A DNA stretch of 64,000 nucleotides from NCBI RefSeq assembly GCF_013466605.1, contig NZ_CP059162.1, positions 3,782,001 through 3,846,000 on the forward strand, given 5' to 3'. This document shows positions 1 through 8,830 of the stretch, piece after piece. Each line of letters begins with the position of its first letter. Within the stretch, counting starts at the first letter, position 1. The notes beneath the pieces are model-generated. The model was given only the letters and a program-made list of their open reading frames with translations. It ran no database searches and was not told the DNA's origin. The DNA comes from Pseudomonas chlororaphis subsp. aurantiaca (lineage in GTDB: Bacteria > Pseudomonadota > Gammaproteobacteria > Pseudomonadales > Pseudomonadaceae). The position numbers and the translations under genes are program-made.

Positions 1-72
1 CAACTGATCCATGCCAGCGAAGCCCATGCGCGCCGGCGCAGTATTGGTGAGGTGTTGGCGTCGCGGGTTTGA
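1..72 (+). CDS. C-terminal end of an unidentified gene (partial)
   Basis: An open frame enters from the left edge and stops at TGA 70-72, giving 23 residues that end in SIGEVLASRV. Codon use is GC-rich but not decisive. The ending vaguely resembles the last helix-strand of medium-chain quinone oxidoreductases, but that is a guess and no function is assigned. The next gene to the right is convergent, so this would be the end of a leftward-lying forward operon. Confidence 0.35.
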   Translation, partial: QLIHASEAHARRRSIGEVLASRV

Positions 73-82
73 TCGGGGATAT

Positions 83-190
83 CCGGACAGATCGCGGAGT
101 CAGGCTTTACGGCAACTGCGTTGCCGATCGCAGCCTCGCAGACTCCGCGATCCCTGTAGCCGCTGCCGCAGGCTGCGCTCGAGCGCGAAG
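83..190. repeat. REP-type intergenic repeat, family A
   Basis: The stretch carries the pieces GATCGCAGCCTCGCAG and GTAGCCGCTGCCGCAGG that recur, in either orientation, in at least seven other intergenic regions here (near 6.7, 12.8, 19.9, 22.7, 26.1, 37.2 and 55.3 kb). It lies between convergent genes, the usual place for Pseudomonas REP elements. Short overlapping open frames in it look like by-products of the repeat, not genes. Confidence 0.7.
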
Positions 191-232
191 CGGTCGTAAA
201 ACCAGACGCCGCGTTTTCAAGATTGCCCCGAC

Positions 233-1096
233 TCAGATCATCGGGTCCCAACGCTGCGACCAGTCGGTGTCGCTGGCGATGACTTCGCGCAGCACTTCGA
301 AGGCCTGCTGCAGCTCCGCCGAATCCCGTTCGCGGGCGTACAGCAGGTAGGTCGGGAAGTTGAACTCCGGGGCCTTTTCCACCCGTTCCAGCACGCCGCT
401 GTCCAGGTAGCTCTGCACCACCCGGGTACGGAAGTAGCCACTGCCGCCGCCCTCGAGGATGAACTGCAAGGCCAGCGGCCCGAGGTTGAACCCCACCGCG
501 GCCTTGGCCTGGTCCGGCAGCGCCGCGTCGTGCTGGCGGCGGAAATCCTCGCCCCAGTCGATGTACACATAAGGCTCGGGCTTGCCGGCCAGGCGCACCA
601 GGATCAGTTTTTCCTCGAGCAACTGCTCGACCTGCAACCCCGGCCCGTACACCGGCTGGAACACCAGAGCCGCATCCAGCACACCCAGTTCCAGTTGGCG
701 TTGCAGGCTCGCGCCCTCGGCGATCTGGCTGCGCACCGCATAGCTGGGAATCGCCTGGCGCAAGCGGCGCACCCAGTTGAGCATCAGCGGATTGCACAGG
801 CTGACTTCACCGCCGATGTGCAGCACGTTGCGATAACCGGCCAGCAGCGGCAGGTCGCGCTGGGCGGCCTCCCAGGTCTGCACCAGCTGGTTGGCATAGA
901 CGATGAACGCCTCTCCGTCGGCAGTCAGCCGCGCCCCGGCGCGGTTGCGCACGAACAGCTTGCAATTGAGCTGGCCTTCGAGGTTCTGCACCCGGGCGCT
1001 GATCGCGGTCTGGGTCAGGTGCAGGCGCTCGGCCGCGGCGATCAGGCTGCCGCTGCGGACGATTTGCAAAAAGGTGCGGGCCAGGTCGATGTCCAT
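233..1096 (-). CDS. LysR-family transcriptional regulator
   Basis: This 287-residue protein has the LysR plan: an N-terminal winged helix-turn-helix at about residues 1-60 (LARTFLQIVRSGSLIAAAER, then a recognition helix with TQTAISARVQNLE) followed by a two-lobe effector-binding domain from about residue 88 to the end. Length matches the family (about 290-310). It is transcribed away from the GtrA gene, with about 320 bases between them. The lack of a divergent metabolic partner leaves target and ligand unknown. The start at 1096 is preferred because the HTH begins a few residues in. Confidence 0.9.
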   Translation of the reverse strand: MDIDLARTFLQIVRSGSLIAAAERLHLTQTAISARVQNLEGQLNCKLFVRNRAGARLTADGEAFIVYANQLVQTWEAAQRDLPLLAGYRNVLHIGGEVSLCNPLMLNWVRRLRQAIPSYAVRSQIAEGASLQRQLELGVLDAALVFQPVYGPGLQVEQLLEEKLILVRLAGKPEPYVYIDWGEDFRRQHDAALPDQAKAAVGFNLGPLALQFILEGGGSGYFRTRVVQSYLDSGVLERVEKAPEFNFPTYLLYARERDSAELQQAFEVLREVIASDTDWSQRWDPMI

Positions 1097-1414
1097 GGAA
1101 CCTCTGGGTCACGAAAGTCGAGCGCCATTGTAACGACCCTCGGCCATCGAGCCAGGCTTTCAACGCTTGCACAGCGGCTGACTGTTACAAGCTGACAGCT
1201 GAATAACAACCACGATATGTTTCGGTAAGTTTGCTTATTACCATGTCCGACAACACCGCGACTTTACTGGCGCCGAATAAATAATGACTTATTTGTCAGG
1301 TTACTTCGTGAAATATCTTCACTGACCTGAGAAACAATATTTTCACAAAACACCCACTTAATATCGACACAACTCCTCCAAGAATTAGTGCGCTCGCCAC
1401 CTTGGGAACTGTCG
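1097..1414. promoter_or_regulatory. Divergent intergenic region between lysR and the gtrA operon
   Basis: About 318 non-coding bases separate two divergent genes. The part from 1195 to 1380 is clearly AT-richer than its surroundings and should hold both promoters. No single -35/-10 pair stands out and no terminator or RNA structure is evident. A GTG at 1388 could extend the downstream gene by nine residues but has no better ribosome binding site. Confidence 0.5.
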
Positions 1415-1828
1415 ATGTCGCAATCGTTAAAAACGGCCTTCAATCATTATCTGCAGCAACTTTCCCGCTATGCCCTGGTGGGCGTTCTCGCCACCTTGAG
1501 TCACTACGCGCTGTTCCTGGTCCTCATCGCTTGCATGCCGGCTCTGCTGGCAAGCCTGCTGGGCGCCGGCCTGGGCACCTGGGTCAGCTATCAGGGCAAC
1601 CGACGCTGGACCTTTTCCCGGGCGGACCACGAGGCCAGGGCCGATCAGGCCCTGCGGTTCTGCCTGACGGCCGCCGGCTACAACCTCGGCAATGCCTTGC
1701 TGATGCTGTTCCTGCTGCGCCTCGAACCTGACTCGCCACTGCTGATGCAAGTGTTCAGCACCCTCTGCCTGACCCTGGTCAGTTACTGGATAAATCGAAC
1801 CTGGACTTTTAAAAATGAAGTTACCTAG
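1415..1828 (+). CDS. GtrA-family membrane protein
   Basis: The 137-residue protein is almost entirely hydrophobic, with about four membrane segments. It carries the GtrA hallmark twice, NRRWTF at residues 62-67 and NRTWTF at 127-132, at the ends of the first and second helical pairs. GtrA proteins are thought to help flip or position polyprenyl-phosphate-linked sugars. Start ATG 1415 is chosen over GTG 1388 because the typical N-terminus begins here. The gene heads a three-gene operon: a GtrB/DPM-like transferase overlaps its end and a GT39 membrane transferase follows. Together they suggest periplasmic glycosylation of a surface polymer or lipid A, substrate unknown. Confidence 0.85.
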   Translation: MSQSLKTAFNHYLQQLSRYALVGVLATLSHYALFLVLIACMPALLASLLGAGLGTWVSYQGNRRWTFSRADHEARADQALRFCLTAAGYNLGNALLMLFLLRLEPDSPLLMQVFSTLCLTLVSYWINRTWTFKNEVT

Positions 1829-2807
1829 TTGTGCTCGACCAGATACTGGCGAAATGCTCAGCATCATTATCTGCTGCTATAACGAAGCCCATGTATTACC
1901 CGAGTTCCATCGCCGCCTGATGTTGGTGATGGATACACTTTCACTGGTCTACGAGGTTCTCTATGTGAACGACGGCAGCCAGGATGACAGTTCCGACTTG
2001 TTGGAAGCATTCTGCCAAACGCCCCAAGTACGCTGCCTCAACTTGAGTCGCAACTTCGGCAAGGAATCGGCGATGTCCGCCGGGCTGGATCATGCCAGCG
2101 GCGATGCGGTGCTGTTTATCGATGCCGACTTGCAGGACCCGCCAGAACTTATTCCGCTGATGGTCCGCCAATGGCTGGCCGGTCACGACATCGTCAACAT
2201 GCAACGCAGCGACCGACGCAGTGACACGGCAGGCAAGCGCCTGGGTGCGCAGCTCTATTACAAGCTAATGAACCTGCTAGTGGACAAGTACCCGGTGCCG
2301 CCGGACGTCAGCGACTTTCGCCTGATCGGCGCCGCGCCCCTGCATGCACTGCGCACCATGCCCGAGCGGGCCACCCTGATGAAAGGCCTGGTCAACTGGC
2401 TGGGTTTCAAGACCGTGGAGATCCCCTACCAGCGAGCGCGCCGGGGCGCCGGCGAGTCGAAGTGGAGCCCCATGGCGCTGGTGGACCTGGCCATGGAGGG
2501 CGTACTGGCCTTCTCCCGCAAACCCCTGCGCTGGTTCAGCGTGCTCAGCCTGGCGACCCTGCTGCTGACCGGCGGCTACCTGCTGCGCCAGTGGTTCATC
2601 GATGCCTTCGACGTGCATCACCTGATCCTCGGCGCACTCGCCCTGGCCCTGGTGGGCATCGCCATGGTCGGCGAGTACATCGGCGCCACGCTGGTCGAGG
2701 TCAAGCGCCGCCCGCTGTATTTCCTGCGCAGCACCTTTGGCGGTTTTCCCCGGCGGCTGCAAGCGCCACCCTCAGTGCCATCCAGCGAACAAGACGAGAT
2801 CCGATGA
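1815..2807 (+). CDS. Polyprenyl-phosphate glycosyltransferase, GT2 (GtrB/ArnC/DPM1-like)
   Basis: The protein (up to 330 residues) has a GT-A fold domain with VNDGSQDDS, the DAD metal-binding motif in FIDADLQDPPE, and RRGAGESKW, all diagnostic of polyprenyl-phosphate hexose/mannose or aminoarabinose transferases. Two membrane helices follow at about residues 235-295. It should load a nucleotide sugar onto undecaprenyl phosphate on the cytoplasmic face. The ATG at 1815 overlaps gtrA by 14 bases; ATG 1854, at MLSIIICCYNE, is an equally plausible start that removes an atypical 13-residue leader. Its stop overlaps the next start as ATGA. Confidence 0.88.
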   Translation: MKLPSCARPDTGEMLSIIICCYNEAHVLPEFHRRLMLVMDTLSLVYEVLYVNDGSQDDSSDLLEAFCQTPQVRCLNLSRNFGKESAMSAGLDHASGDAVLFIDADLQDPPELIPLMVRQWLAGHDIVNMQRSDRRSDTAGKRLGAQLYYKLMNLLVDKYPVPPDVSDFRLIGAAPLHALRTMPERATLMKGLVNWLGFKTVEIPYQRARRGAGESKWSPMALVDLAMEGVLAFSRKPLRWFSVLSLATLLLTGGYLLRQWFIDAFDVHHLILGALALALVGIAMVGEYIGATLVEVKRRPLYFLRSTFGGFPRRLQAPPSVPSSEQDEIR

Positions 2808-4201
2808 ACAGCCTTTCAACCCGCAGCTGGTGGTGGCTGCTGCTCGGCATCCTCGGCCTGCGTCTGATGACGCTCGGCCTTTACCCCCTGATGGACACCT
2901 CGGAAGCGCGCTACGGCGAGATGGCGCGCAAGATGCTCGAACTCGACGACTGGGTCACCCCGATGTTCGACTATGGCGTGCCCTTCTGGGGCAAGCCGCC
3001 GCTGGCCTTCTGGACCCAGGCCTTGAGCATGCAGCTGCTGGGCATCAACGAATTCGCCGCGCGCTTGCCCGCCTGGCTGTTGCACGTCGGCAGTTGCCTG
3101 ATCCTCATCCGCTTTGCCCGCGAGGAATACGACGAACGCACCGGGCTGGTGGCGGCCATCCTGTTTTCCAGCTCCAGCCTGGGCCTGGTCTCGGCAGGCG
3201 TGGTGCTGACCGATCCGGCCCTGGGTTTCGCCGTGCTGCTGGCCTGTTATGGCTTCTGGCGCGGCACCGTGCACGGCGACCGGGCCTGGGCCCTGGCCGG
3301 CTTCTTCGGCCTGGGCCTGGGGTTGCTGGCCAAGGGACCGCTGGCGCTGGTGCTGGTGGGCGTCCAGGCGGGGCTCTGGACCTTGTTGAACACACAATGG
3401 CGCGCCCTCCGGGCCCTGCCCTGGTTCAGCGGACTGTCGCTGATGCTGTTGGTGGCGCTGCCCTGGTATATCTGGGCCGAACTGCGCAGCCCGGGGTTTC
3501 TCGATTACTTCCTGGTGGGCGAACACTGGAAGCGTTATGTGATCAGCGACTGGGCCGGCGACCTGTACGGCAGCGCCCATGCACGCCCCACTGGCAGTAT
3601 CTGGCTCGACCTGCTGCTGGCGCTGTTCCCCTGGAGCCTGTTGTTGCCCCTGCTGTACAGGGTCTATCGGCAGCATGCAAACATGCGTCGATCCCTGAGT
3701 TTCATCAGCTTGTGGGCACTTACCACCCCGCTGTTCTTCACCTTCTCCGGCAATATTCTCTGGACCTATGTGCTGCCCGCCCTGCCCGCCTGGTGCCTGC
3801 TGCTGGCGCTGGCCCTGCGCACCCGCTTGAACGCCCCCGGCAAGCTGGTGGCCGGCTTGGCGCTGGCCTTGCCCCTGGGATTGACGGTGGCGGTGGTCGA
3901 GGGCGGAACCTTCCAGCGCCCACAGAACCAGCGAGCCCTGGCCCAGGCCTGGAGCGACCTGCAGACGACGGAGGCCGCGCCGCTGTACTACTGGGGGCGG
4001 CGCTCCTACTCAGGGGAGTTCTACAGCGCGGGGCAGGCACGGCGGATCAAGAGCCTCGCCGAATTGCCCGACAGCGGCGCCTTCTACCTGGCACGCCGGG
4101 CCAAAGACCTGGACCAGGACCGCGAACAGCTGCACCCCCTGGGCTGCGAGGAGCGGCTGCGGCTCAGCCAGAGCGTATTGTTCAAGTGCGCGGGGCGTTG
4201 A
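2804..4201 (+). CDS. GT39/ArnT-like membrane glycosyltransferase
   Basis: This 465-residue multi-pass protein starts with a membrane helix followed by a periplasmic loop containing DTSEARYGEMARKML and FWGKPPLAFW. These are the acidic and lipid-carrier contacts of the PMT/ArnT (GT39/GT83) group. About a dozen hydrophobic segments precede a short C-terminal soluble domain. It should transfer a sugar from the polyprenyl carrier made by the upstream GT2 to an acceptor on the periplasmic side. The ATG overlaps the previous stop (ATGA), which fixes the start and indicates translational coupling. Whether the acceptor is lipid A, O-antigen or a protein cannot be told. Confidence 0.87.
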   Translation: MNSLSTRSWWWLLLGILGLRLMTLGLYPLMDTSEARYGEMARKMLELDDWVTPMFDYGVPFWGKPPLAFWTQALSMQLLGINEFAARLPAWLLHVGSCLILIRFAREEYDERTGLVAAILFSSSSLGLVSAGVVLTDPALGFAVLLACYGFWRGTVHGDRAWALAGFFGLGLGLLAKGPLALVLVGVQAGLWTLLNTQWRALRALPWFSGLSLMLLVALPWYIWAELRSPGFLDYFLVGEHWKRYVISDWAGDLYGSAHARPTGSIWLDLLLALFPWSLLLPLLYRVYRQHANMRRSLSFISLWALTTPLFFTFSGNILWTYVLPALPAWCLLLALALRTRLNAPGKLVAGLALALPLGLTVAVVEGGTFQRPQNQRALAQAWSDLQTTEAAPLYYWGRRSYSGEFYSAGQARRIKSLAELPDSGAFYLARRAKDLDQDREQLHPLGCEERLRLSQSVLFKCAGR

Positions 4202-4365
4202 AAACAGGCCTTGGAGGGCGCCATCGCGAGCGCTGCGCCTCATGCAAAAATGCACAGCCAACCTGCAGTTATCCGGGTTGTACATGGCAAATTTGCACTG
4301 TTACGATCCTTCATCGTTCGCGCGCGAACACACCTATAAAGAACAATAAAAGCAGGGAGTTAGTG

Positions 4366-5487
4366 ATGACTGCTCAGGTTCCATCCCAGGCCACGCGAGA
4401 CGCCGGCACCGCGCCGGTGGACGCCTCGCAACAGCACGTGCTGGCCGAAGTCCGCAACCATATCGGTCACCTGACCCTCAACCGCCCCGCCGGCCTCAAT
4501 GCCATCACCCTCGGCATGGTGCGCACCCTGCAGCGCCAGCTCGATGCCTGGGCCCAGGACCCGCAGGTGCACGCAGTGGTCCTGCGCGGCGCCGGCGAAA
4601 AAGCCTTCTGCGCCGGCGGCGATATCCGCACCCTCTACGACAGCTACAAGAACGGCCAGACCCTGCACGAGGAGTTCTTCGTCGAGGAATACGCGCTGGA
4701 CCTGGCGATCCACCGTTACCGCAAGCCGGTGCTGGCGCTGATGGACGGTTTTGTCCTCGGCGGCGGCATGGGCCTGGTCCAGGGCGCCGACCTGCGCCTG
4801 GTCACCGAGCGCAGCCGCCTGGCGATGCCGGAAGTGGCCATCGGTTATTTCCCGGATGTCGGCGGCAGCTACTTCCTGTCGCGCATCCCCGGCGAGCTGG
4901 GCATCTACCTGGGGGTCAGCGGCGTGCAGATCCGCGCCGCCGATGCCCTGTACTGCGGGTTGGCGGACTGGTACCTGGAGAGCGACCAGCTGAGCCTGCT
5001 CGACCAGCGCCTCGACAACCTGCAATGGCGCGACACCCCGCTCAAGGACCTGCAAGGCCTGCTGGCCAAGCTCGCCGTGCAGCAGTTTCCGGACGCACCG
5101 CTGGCGGCGCTGCGCCCGGTCATCGATCATTTCTTCGCCCAGGCCGACGTGCCGAGCATCGTGCAACAGCTGCGCGAAGTGACCCTGGGCGATACTCATG
5201 AATGGGCCACCAGCACCGCCGACCTGCTGTCGACCCGCTCGCCCCTGGCCATGGCCGTGACCCTGGAAATGCTCCGGCGCGGTCGCCAGCTGAGCCTGGA
5301 ACAGTGTTTCGCCCTGGAGCTGCACCTGGACCGCCAATGGTTCGAGCGCGGCGACCTGATCGAGGGCGTGCGCGCCCTGCTGATCGACAAAGACAAGAAC
5401 CCACGCTGGAACCCGCCCACCCCGCAGGCGCTGGACGCCGCGCACGTGGCGAGTTTCTTCAGCGCTTTCGACCCGAACCGGAGCTGA
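4366..5487 (+). CDS. 3-hydroxyisobutyryl-CoA hydrolase (enoyl-CoA hydratase/isomerase superfamily)
   Basis: At 373 residues the protein is longer than a simple crotonase and has the HIBCH-type features: GAGEKAFCAGGD at 75-86 (oxyanion hole), MPEVAIGYFPDVGGS at 154-168 with candidate catalytic Glu156 and Asp164, SPLAMAVTLE, and the late signature EGVRALLIDKDKNPRW. HIBCH releases 3-hydroxyisobutyrate from its CoA ester in valine catabolism. ATG 4366 follows an AGGGAG ribosome site. It forms an operon with the acyl-CoA dehydrogenase three bases downstream, which fits isobutyryl-CoA breakdown. A 164-base gap upstream probably holds the promoter. Confidence 0.85.
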   Translation: MTAQVPSQATRDAGTAPVDASQQHVLAEVRNHIGHLTLNRPAGLNAITLGMVRTLQRQLDAWAQDPQVHAVVLRGAGEKAFCAGGDIRTLYDSYKNGQTLHEEFFVEEYALDLAIHRYRKPVLALMDGFVLGGGMGLVQGADLRLVTERSRLAMPEVAIGYFPDVGGSYFLSRIPGELGIYLGVSGVQIRAADALYCGLADWYLESDQLSLLDQRLDNLQWRDTPLKDLQGLLAKLAVQQFPDAPLAALRPVIDHFFAQADVPSIVQQLREVTLGDTHEWATSTADLLSTRSPLAMAVTLEMLRRGRQLSLEQCFALELHLDRQWFERGDLIEGVRALLIDKDKNPRWNPPTPQALDAAHVASFFSAFDPNRS

Positions 5488-5490
5488 GCC

Positions 5491-6642
5491 ATGCACGACA
5501 TTGAATTGAGCGAAGAGCAGGTGATGATCCGCGACATGGCCCGGGACTTCGCCCGCGGTGAAATCGCCCCCCACGCCCAGGCCTGGGAAAAGGCCGGCTG
5601 GATCGATGACGCCCTGGTGGCGAAGATGGGCGAGCTGGGCCTGCTGGGCATGGTGGTCCCCGAGGAATGGGGCGGCACCTATGTCGACTACGTGGCCTAC
5701 GCCCTGGCGGTGGAAGAAATCTCCGCCGGCGACGGCGCCACCGGCGCGCTGATGAGCATCCACAACTCGGTGGGCTGCGGGCCGATCCTCAACTACGGCA
5801 GCGAGGAACAGAAACAGGCCTGGCTGGCGGACCTGGCCAGCGGCCAGGCGATCGGCTGCTTCTGCCTGACCGAACCCCAGGCCGGTTCCGAAGCCCATAA
5901 CCTGCGCACCCGCGCCGAACTCAAGGACGGCCAGTGGGTGATCAACGGCGCCAAGCAGTTCGTCAGCAACGGCCGGCGCGCCAAGCTGGCCATCGTCTTC
6001 GCGGTGACCGATCCGCAGCTAGGCAAGAAAGGCCTGTCGGCGTTCCTGGTGCCCACCGACACCCCGGGTTTTATCGTCGACCGCAGCGAACACAAGATGG
6101 GCATCCGTGCCTCGGACACCTGCGCGGTGACCCTCAACCAGTGCACCGTCCCCGAAGCCAACCTGCTGGGCGAGCGCGGCAAGGGCCTGGCCATCGCCCT
6201 GTCCAACCTCGAAGGCGGCCGTATCGGCATCGCCGCCCAGGCCCTGGGTATCGCCCGTGCCGCGTTCGAGGCGGCGCTGGCCTACGCCCGCGAGCGGGTG
6301 CAGTTCGACAAACCGATCATCGAGCACCAGAGCATCGCCAACCTGCTGGCCGACATGCACACCCGCCTCAACGCCGCGCGCCTGCTGATCCTGCATGCCG
6401 CGCGCCTGCGCAGCGCCGGCCAGCCGTGCCTGTCGGAAGCCTCCCAGGCCAAGCTGTTCGCCTCGGAAATGGCCGAGAAGGTCTGCTCCTCGGCGATCCA
6501 GATCCACGGCGGCTACGGCTACCTCGAGGACTACCCGGTGGAGCGTTATTACCGGGACGCGCGGATCACCCAGATCTACGAAGGCTCCAGCGAGATCCAG
6601 CGCATGCTGATTGCCCGCGAGCTGAAGCACTATCTGTTGTGA
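5491..6642 (+). CDS. Acyl-CoA dehydrogenase, probably isobutyryl/short branched-chain
   Basis: The 383-residue flavoprotein has the full acyl-CoA dehydrogenase plan: N-terminal helical domain, middle beta domain with [11 protein letters not shown] and the FAD-contact [13 protein letters not shown], and a C-terminal helical domain with the signature [20 protein letters not shown]. The catalytic glutamate lies in [10 protein letters not shown] near residue 369. It oxidises the alpha-beta bond of an acyl-CoA and passes electrons to ETF. Coupling to the HIBCH-like gene suggests isobutyryl-CoA (valine) as substrate. A second, related dehydrogenase lies at 7694-8821 on the other strand. Confidence 0.87.
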   Translation: MHDIELSEEQVMIRDMARDFARGEIAPHAQAWEKAGWIDDALVAKMGELGLLGMVVPEEWGGTYVDYVAYALAVEEISAGDGATGALMSIHNSVGCGPILNYGSEEQKQAWLADLASGQAIGCFCLTEPQAGSEAHNLRTRAELKDGQWVINGAKQFVSNGRRAKLAIVFAVTDPQLGKKGLSAFLVPTDTPGFIVDRSEHKMGIRASDTCAVTLNQCTVPEANLLGERGKGLAIALSNLEGGRIGIAAQALGIARAAFEAALAYARERVQFDKPIIEHQSIANLLADMHTRLNAARLLILHAARLRSAGQPCLSEASQAKLFASEMAEKVCSSAIQIHGGYGYLEDYPVERYYRDARITQIYEGSSEIQRMLIARELKHYLL

Positions 6643-6674
6643 CCCCAAAAGCATCGCGGGCACGCCGGATAGAG

Positions 6675-6802
6675 GTAGCCGCTGGCGCAGCCTGCGATCG
6701 AGGCCGAAGGACTCGCTGTCAGCCCTGACGCGGCTCATCCACTGAACCGCGTCGCCCGCCTTGCGACCGTACCGGTCGATCGCAGGCTGCGCCAGCGGCT
6801 AC
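6675..6802. repeat. REPIN: perfect 27-bp inverted repeat, family A
   Basis: Two perfectly complementary 27-base arms, 6675-6701 (starting GTAGCCGCTGGCGCAGCC) and 6776-6802 (ending GCGCCAGCGGCTAC), are separated by 74 bases. This is the REP-doublet geometry of Pseudomonas REPINs, which are mobilised by RAYT transposases. It sits between two convergent operons. No transposase is present in the window. Confidence 0.85.
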
Positions 6803-6851
6803 AGGCACACGCGCTACCCGCGATAGCTTCCGTACAAACACCACACAAATA

Positions 6852-6880
6852 AAAATCGCAGCCAAGGCTGCGATTTTCTA
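6852..6880. terminator. Bidirectional rho-independent terminator
   Basis: An 11-base stem (AAAATCGCAGC / GCTGCGATTTT) closes on a four-base loop, with a U-run in both directions. It lies between convergent operons, so it can end the forward acyl-CoA dehydrogenase transcript and the reverse fadB1x transcript. Confidence 0.85.
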
Positions 6881-6899
6881 TGGGTAACGACAGCCCGGA

Positions 6900-7673
6900 C
6901 TATTTGTCCTTGAACTGTGCCTCGCGCTTGGCAATAAACGCTGCCATGCCTTCCTTTTGATCCTCGGTGGCGAAAGCCGCGTGGAACACCCGGCGCTCGA
7001 AACGCACGCCTTCCGACAGGCTGACTTCGAAGGCGCGGTTCACGCTTTCCTTGATCATCATGCTCACGGGCAGCGACTTGGCGGCGATCAGCGCCGCGAC
7101 TTTCAGCGCTTCGTCCAGCAGTTCATCGGACGGCACGATGCGCGCGACGATGCCGCAACGCTCGGCTTCCACCGCATCGATAAGACGCCCGGTCAGGCAC
7201 ATTTCCATGGCCTTGGCCTTGCCCACGGCGCGGGTCAGGCGCTGGGTGCCGCCCATGCCCGGCAGTACCCCGAGGTTGATTTCCGGCTGGCCGAACTTGG
7301 CGTTGTCGCCGGCCAGGATGAAGTCGCACATCAGCGCCAGCTCGCAGCCGCCACCCAGGGCAAAACCGTTGACCGCGGCGATGATCGGCTTGCGCCGGTT
7401 GGCCACCCGGTCACTGTCGCTGAACAGGTCGTCCATGTAGATCCGCGGGTAGGTCAGCTCGGCCATTTCCTTGATGTCGGCACCGGCAGCGAAGGCCTTC
7501 TTCGAACCGGTGAGGACGATACAGCCGATCTGCGGATTGGCTTCCAGGCTGTCCAGGGCCTGGTTCACTTCGCTGACGATCTGCGCATTGAGGGCGTTCA
7601 GCGCATTCGGGCGATTGAGGGTGATCAGGCCGACGCGGTCCTTGATCTCCAACAGAATGGTTTCGTAACTCAT
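6900..7673 (-). CDS. fadB1x: Enoyl-CoA hydratase, FadB1x-like
   Basis: This 257-residue crotonase has the oxyanion-hole segment [13 protein letters not shown] at 58-70 and both catalytic glutamates: Glu111 in [11 protein letters not shown] and Glu131 in [16 protein letters not shown]. It hydrates short 2-enoyl-CoAs such as crotonyl- or tiglyl-CoA. It is the last gene of a five-gene reverse operon whose order (synthetase, SDR, thiolase, dehydrogenase, hydratase) matches the P. putida fadDx-fadB2x-fadAx-fadEx-fadB1x cluster as I recall it. The symbol rests on that synteny, and the exact chain length or branching of the substrate is inferred. Confidence 0.88.
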   Translation of the reverse strand: MSYETILLEIKDRVGLITLNRPNALNALNAQIVSEVNQALDSLEANPQIGCIVLTGSKKAFAAGADIKEMAELTYPRIYMDDLFSDSDRVANRRKPIIAAVNGFALGGGCELALMCDFILAGDNAKFGQPEINLGVLPGMGGTQRLTRAVGKAKAMEMCLTGRLIDAVEAERCGIVARIVPSDELLDEALKVAALIAAKSLPVSMMIKESVNRAFEVSLSEGVRFERRVFHAAFATEDQKEGMAAFIAKREAQFKDK

Positions 7674-7693
7674 GGATCAGCTCCTGCTAAAAG

Positions 7694-8821
7694 TCAGAGG
7701 TTGCGCGAAATGACCATGCGCTGAATGTCGCTGGTGCCTTCGTAGATCTGGCAGACCCGCACGTCGCGGTAGATGCGCTCCAGCGGAAAGTCGTTCAAGT
7801 AGCCATAGCCGCCCAGGGTTTGCAAGGCGGCGGAACAGACCTTCTCGGCCATTTCCGAGGCGAACAGCTTGGCCATCGACGCCTCCACCAGCGCCGGCTT
7901 GCCGCTGTCGCGCAGGGCCGCGGCGTAGTGCACCATCTGCCGCGCCACGGCGATCTGGGTGGCCATGTCCGCCAGGCGGAAAGCCACCGCCTGATGCTCG
8001 ATGATCGGCTTGCCGAAGCTCTGCCGTTCGCGGGCGTAGTCACGGGCAGCCTCGAAGGCCGCGCGGGCCATGCCCACCGATTGCGAGGCGATGCCCACCC
8101 GCCCGCCTTCGAGGTTGGCCAGGGCGATCTTGTAGCCCTCGCCCTCCTCGCCCAGACGGTTGGCCACCGGCACCTTCACCTCCTCGAAGAGGATCTGGCA
8201 GGTGTCGGAGGCATGCTGGCCGAGCTTGTCTTCCACCCGCGCGACGCTGTAGCCCGGCGCGTCGGTGGGCACGATAAAGGCGCTGATGCCGCGCTTGCCG
8301 GCCGCCGGGTCGGTCACCGCGAACACGATCACCACCCCGGCGTTCTGCCCGGAGGTAATGAACTGCTTGCAGCCGTTGAGCACGTAATGATCGCCCTCCA
8401 GCCGCGCTCGGGTTTTCAGGCTGCTGGCGTCGGAGCCGGCCTGGGGTTCGGTCAGGGCAAAGGCGCCAAGCATCGCGCCGCTGGCCAGGGGCTTGAGGAA
8501 ACGCTCCTTCTGCTCGTCGTTGCCGAACTTGAGGATCGGCACACAGCCCACCGAGTTGTGCACGCTCATGATGGTCGAGCAGGCGCCGTCGCCGGCGGCG
8601 ATCTCTTCCAGGGCCATGGCGTAGGCCAGGTAGCCGGTGTCGCAACCGCCCCACTGCTCCGGCACCAGCATGCCGAAGAAGCCCAGCCCGGCCATCTCGC
8701 CGATGGCCTCGCGGGGGAAGCGATGCTCGCGGTCCCATTCGGCGGCGAACGGCTTCAGGCGTTCCTGGGCGAACTGCCGGGCCGCGTCGCTGATCTGCTG
8801 TTGTTCGTCATTAGGCAGCAT
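7694..8821 (-). CDS. fadEx: Short/branched-chain acyl-CoA dehydrogenase, FadEx-like
   Basis: The 375-residue protein has [14 protein letters not shown] in the flavin-binding beta domain, [13 protein letters not shown], the C-terminal signature [18 protein letters not shown], and the catalytic glutamate in [12 protein letters not shown] near residue 364. It should oxidise butyryl- or 2-methylbutyryl-CoA. The spacing of 20 bases to fadB1x and nine bases to the thiolase gene supports a single transcript. It is clearly a paralogue of the dehydrogenase at 5491-6642 but differs in the substrate-lining C-terminal half. Confidence 0.9.
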   Translation of the reverse strand: MLPNDEQQQISDAARQFAQERLKPFAAEWDREHRFPREAIGEMAGLGFFGMLVPEQWGGCDTGYLAYAMALEEIAAGDGACSTIMSVHNSVGCVPILKFGNDEQKERFLKPLASGAMLGAFALTEPQAGSDASSLKTRARLEGDHYVLNGCKQFITSGQNAGVVIVFAVTDPAAGKRGISAFIVPTDAPGYSVARVEDKLGQHASDTCQILFEEVKVPVANRLGEEGEGYKIALANLEGGRVGIASQSVGMARAAFEAARDYARERQSFGKPIIEHQAVAFRLADMATQIAVARQMVHYAAALRDSGKPALVEASMAKLFASEMAEKVCSAALQTLGGYGYLNDFPLERIYRDVRVCQIYEGTSDIQRMVISRNL

Positions 8822-8830
8822 GGTGATTCC

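Noticed and set aside
11..350. Short forward frames near the left edge
   Set aside because: They consist of REP sequence and then run antisense into the LysR gene.
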